DNA from: Cellulomonas hominis
GTDB lineage: Bacteria > Actinomycetota > Actinomycetes > Actinomycetales > Cellulomonadaceae
DNA: 64,000 nucleotides
Direction: 5' to 3'
Assembly (NCBI RefSeq): GCF_005239125.1
Contig: NZ_SZYE01000004.1
Span: 1 to 64,000 of the forward strand
Every line of letters begins with the position of its first letter. Positions within the stretch are counted from its first letter, which is position 1. A model generated the notes under the pieces. It was not told where the DNA came from and did no database searches. It saw only the letters and a program-made list of their open reading frames with translations. Shown here one piece after another: positions 61,482-64,000 of the stretch. The translations under genes were made by a program, and so were the position numbers.

Positions 61482-62612
61482 GTGGCGGACATCCCTGCCA
61501 CGCACCACACCACGTCGGCCCCAGGGTCGGACCCCGCCTGGCGGGCGGTGTCGCGGGTCCCGGTCGGCAGCTGGGACGAGTTCACCCGCCTGCGTGAGGT
61601 CGTGGTCGGCACGGCGACCGGGGCGACGATCCCCTCAGCGACCGACTCGTCCGCCTGGCTCAACCTGTACCCGGAGCTGTCTCGGGCCCGGGCAGCCGGT
61701 GCTCCGGCCGGTCCGCTGTCCTCGCGTGTGATCGGTGAGACCGAGGAAGACCTCGGTGAGCTGGTTCGGGTGCTCGAGGGCCTCGACGTGACGGTGCATC
61801 GCGCGCAAGGGGCCGCCGACGCCGCGCCGTTCGGCGCACCGGGATGGCAGAGCACAGGGATGTACGCGTACTGCCCCCGCGATGTGGCGCTCGTGCTGGG
61901 TCCCACCGTCGTCGAGACCGCGAGCCCGACGCGAGCGCGGTATTTCGAGTCCTTCGCGCTGCGTCACCTCGTGGACGGTGTGCTGACGGCCGGGGGGCAG
62001 TGGCTGGCGATGCCGCAGCCTCGGCTGGAGGAGTCGACGTACCTCGAGGACGGGAGCGGTCGGGTCCGCCTGGCGGACCACGAACCGCTGTTCGAAGCCG
62101 CGAACGTCCTGCGCCTCGGTCGGGACCTGCTCTACCAGGTCTCCGGGAGCGGCAACGAGCGCGGTCTGCAGTGGCTCCGGTCTCTCCTGGGACTCCTTGG
62201 CGAGGGATTCCGGGTGCATCCGCTGAGGAACATGTACGCGGGGACCCACATCGACAGCACGATCGCGTTGCTGCGCCCGGGGCTGGTCCTTCTCAACCCG
62301 CGACGCGTCACGCCGGAGACGGTGCCCCGCTGTTTCGACGGCTGGGAGGTCGTCTGGTGCCCGGAACCCGCGCCGGGTCCGGTGAACCCGTTCGACCTGA
62401 GCTCACCGTGGATCAGCATGAACCTGCTCATGGTCGACACCGACCTCGCGGTGGTCGACGCCGCTCATCCGGCGCTGGTGCGCGCTCTCGAGCACTACGG
62501 CATCGACGTGATCCCGCTACGACTGAGGCACGCGCGGACTCTGGGTGGCGGGTTCCACTGCGTCACGCTCGACCTGACTCGTGATGGCGGTCCGCAGGAC
62601 TACACGCGGTAG
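61482..62612 (+). CDS. Glycine-amidinotransferase-family enzyme (arginine:X amidinotransferase)
   Basis: 376 residues from a GTG 4 nt after the ligase stop. The pentein fold of AGAT: FEAANVLRLGRDLLYQVSGSGNERGLQWL, GTHIDSTIALLRPGLVLLNP (His256), WISMNLLMVDTDLAVVDA and LGGGFHCVTLDLTRDG with nucleophile Cys360. It transfers an amidino group from arginine to an amine, giving a guanidino compound plus ornithine. The residue at the expected catalytic Asp reads Glu205. StrB/streptomycin-type acceptors or glycine are alternatives. It is the last gene of the three-gene operon. Confidence 0.88.
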   Translation: MADIPATHHTTSAPGSDPAWRAVSRVPVGSWDEFTRLREVVVGTATGATIPSATDSSAWLNLYPELSRARAAGAPAGPLSSRVIGETEEDLGELVRVLEGLDVTVHRAQGAADAAPFGAPGWQSTGMYAYCPRDVALVLGPTVVETASPTRARYFESFALRHLVDGVLTAGGQWLAMPQPRLEESTYLEDGSGRVRLADHEPLFEAANVLRLGRDLLYQVSGSGNERGLQWLRSLLGLLGEGFRVHPLRNMYAGTHIDSTIALLRPGLVLLNPRRVTPETVPRCFDGWEVVWCPEPAPGPVNPFDLSSPWISMNLLMVDTDLAVVDAAHPALVRALEHYGIDVIPLRLRHARTLGGGFHCVTLDLTRDGGPQDYTR

Positions 62613-62618
62613 ATGGAC

Positions 62619-62646
62619 GCGGCCCTCGGCCCGGACCGAGGGCCGC
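62619..62646 (+). terminator. Terminator hairpin after the amidinotransferase gene
   Basis: An 11-bp stem GCGGCCCTCGG with its complement around a 6-nt loop, 7 nt beyond the stop. Confidence 0.82.
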
Positions 62647-62686
62647 GCCGTCGTGTTCGTGGAGCGAGCGAACGGCAGCGTCCGGG

Positions 62687-62759
62687 TGCCCCCAGCAGGA
62701 CTCGAACCTGCAACCGACGGATTAGAAGGCCGTTGCTCTATCCATTGAGCTATGGAGGC
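62687..62759 (-). tRNA. tRNA-Arg (anticodon TCT)
   Basis: On the minus strand the acceptor GCCTCCA pairs with TGGGGGC (one G-T). D-arm TAGCTCAATGGATAGAGCA, anticodon loop CTTCTAA (TCT), T-loop GGTTCGAGTCC. CCA is not encoded. Its 3' end faces the three-gene operon. Confidence 0.95.
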
Positions 62760-62910
62760 GTCGCCGGGCGCCGCACGGGGGCCGCGCGACCGGCGGACCC
62801 AGGGTACGCGCCCACGGCAGCCCGTCCCCGTGCCCGTGCGGCCGAAGTCGTCGCAGGTCACACGGCGCGGACGTTTGGCCGCCTCCCCGTTCACACGAGA
62901 GGATGACGGT

Positions 62911-64000
62911 GTGAACGTGCAGGCGGAGAGCTCGGCGGCGCGGGACGTCCTCGACCGGCCGCTCGCCGCGACGTCCCTGCTCGACGCCCTGACCGACCTC
63001 CTGCGCGACGTGCGGGCGACCGAGTTCCCGCTCGAGGTGCCCGGCGTGGGCGCCGCGCGGGCGTCCCGGACCCGGCTGGTGGACCAGCTGGCCGACCACC
63101 TCGTCCCCCGGCTGCGGCAGCTGTCCGCGCCCGCGATCGTCGTGGTCGCGGGGTCGACCGGGGCGGGCAAGTCGACGCTGGTGAACTCGCTGGTCGGCAC
63201 CGAGGTGACGACCGCCGGCGTGCTGCGACCCACCACCCGCCGCCCGGTGCTGGTGCACCACCCCGACGACGCCGAGCTGGTGCGCGAGCACCCCGTGACC
63301 GACGCCGTGGAGATCGTGGCGTCGGAGCGGGTGCCCCGCGGCATCGCGCTGATGGACGCGCCCGACGTGGACTCCGTGGAGGAGGCGAACCGGCGCTCGG
63401 CGCACCGGCTGCTGGAGGCGGCCGACCTGTGGCTGTTCGTCACGACCGCCGCCCGGTACGGCGACGCGCTGCCCTGGCGGGTGCTCACCGGCGCGACCGA
63501 GCGCGGCGCGTCCGTGGCGATGGTGCTCAACCGCGTGGACCCGGCGTCGCTGCCGACGGTCCGCGGGGACCTGCTGGACCGGCTCCGCTCGCACGGGATG
63601 CAGGGCTCGCCGCTGTTCGTGGTGCCGGACCTGGGCCCGCACGAGGGGCTCATGGACGCGGGGCTGGTCGCGCCGATCACGCGCTGGCTGACCATGCTCG
63701 CCGGTGCGGACCGGGCGCGGACCGTCGTCGCCCGCACGCTGCGCGGGTCGTTCGCCGCGCTGCGGCCGTGGGTGGACGAGCTCGTCGACGCGGTGGACCG
63801 GCAGGCCGAGGCCGCGGCCGCGGTGCGCGCGGCCCTGGACGACGCCGTGCGCGCCCCGGCGGAGGACGCACGCCGCACGATCACGCGCGGCGCCGTCGCG
63901 CAGGGCGCGGTGCAGGCGCGCTGGACCGAGCTGACCGCGCCGGGCGCGGCGCTCGCGGACGTGCTGAAGAGCGGTGGGCGGGTCGACCGGTCGCGCCGGG
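62911..64000 (+). CDS. P-loop GTPase (dynamin/ABC-like, 50S-binding type), 5' part
   Basis: The frame runs off the right edge; 363 codons are visible from a GTG with AGAGGA 7 nt upstream. Residues 1-70 are a helical lead, then G1 GSTGAGKST (from residue 81), an expected Thr-containing switch around TTAGVLRPTTRRP, G3-like LMDAPDVDS, and G4-like NRVD. The C-terminal half is helical. Actinobacteria carry two such adjacent GTPase genes annotated as 50S-ribosome-binding or dynamin-family proteins, with a role in membrane remodelling or ribosome work unknown here. Confidence 0.85.
   Translation, partial: MNVQAESSAARDVLDRPLAATSLLDALTDLLRDVRATEFPLEVPGVGAARASRTRLVDQLADHLVPRLRQLSAPAIVVVAGSTGAGKSTLVNSLVGTEVTTAGVLRPTTRRPVLVHHPDDAELVREHPVTDAVEIVASERVPRGIALMDAPDVDSVEEANRRSAHRLLEAADLWLFVTTAARYGDALPWRVLTGATERGASVAMVLNRVDPASLPTVRGDLLDRLRSHGMQGSPLFVVPDLGPHEGLMDAGLVAPITRWLTMLAGADRARTVVARTLRGSFAALRPWVDELVDAVDRQAEAAAAVRAALDDAVRAPAEDARRTITRGAVAQGAVQARWTELTAPGAALADVLKSGGRVDRSRR

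Noticed and set aside
62687-62759. att site of an integrated element at tRNA-Arg
   Set aside because: No duplicate of the tRNA 3' end was found near the other edge of the operon and there is no integrase gene.

Overview
The window is very GC-rich, dense in genes and rich in actinobacterial marker families (DUF3097, DUF3039, DUF2017, DUF4870, the TIGR02611 PGPGW membrane protein, ROK regulators). Gene content suggests a motile, polysaccharide-degrading member of the Micrococcales, most like Cellulomonas. That assignment is inference from gene content only. Many genes begin directly 6-7 nt after a TANNNT box, so leaderless transcripts look common. 

Layout. 0-8.3 kb: housekeeping and stress genes. 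An MFS exporter precedes hrcA (with a CIRCE operator), followed by dnaJ and rsmE. 8.4-11.3 kb: pgi and an LLM-class flavin oxidoreductase. 11.4-18.3 kb: an amino-sugar locus with a ROK regulator, a CUT1-type ABC importer lacking its own ATPase, a ROK kinase, nagB and a DUF2200 gene. 18.3-19.4 kb: a DUF559-type nuclease-like gene flanked on both sides by mutually inverted palindromic repeats. 19.4-34.2 kb: DUF3039, a helicase, pncB, clpS-DUF2017-murI, an MBL hydrolase, a C4-dicarboxylate carrier with aspartase, rph-rdgB-ABC-F, a Nudix-like protein and thioredoxin. 34.3-41.9 kb: two methyl-accepting chemotaxis proteins with a nearly identical signalling core, tRNA-Leu, a Bcp peroxiredoxin, a GroES-like protein, tRNA-Lys, a STAS protein and a pyridine nucleotide-disulfide oxidoreductase. 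42.0-46.7 kb: an OpuB/OpuC-like osmolyte importer and an ATP-grasp protein. 46.8-50.7 kb: tRNA-His, oligoribonuclease, a divergent oxidoreductase/MarR pair with paired operators, and a TetR regulator. 50.8-58.6 kb: a five-gene Opp/Dpp-type importer joined to a cytosolic GH3 glycosidase, probably an oligosaccharide uptake-and-cleavage operon. 58.8-62.6 kb: a compact MFS / PGM1-like ATP-grasp ligase / glycine-amidinotransferase-family operon, with more A/T at third codon positions than its neighbours, bounded by a 50-bp palindrome and tRNA-Arg. The window ends inside a P-loop GTPase gene. 

The two most interesting signals are the repeat-flanked DUF559 gene (a possible non-autonomous or domesticated mobile unit) and the small three-gene operon, which looks like a minimal pathway for a guanidino-containing, amide-linked metabolite with its own exporter. 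No CRISPR array, recognisable IS element, rRNA operon or replication origin was seen. No gene-free stretch exceeds about 300 bases.
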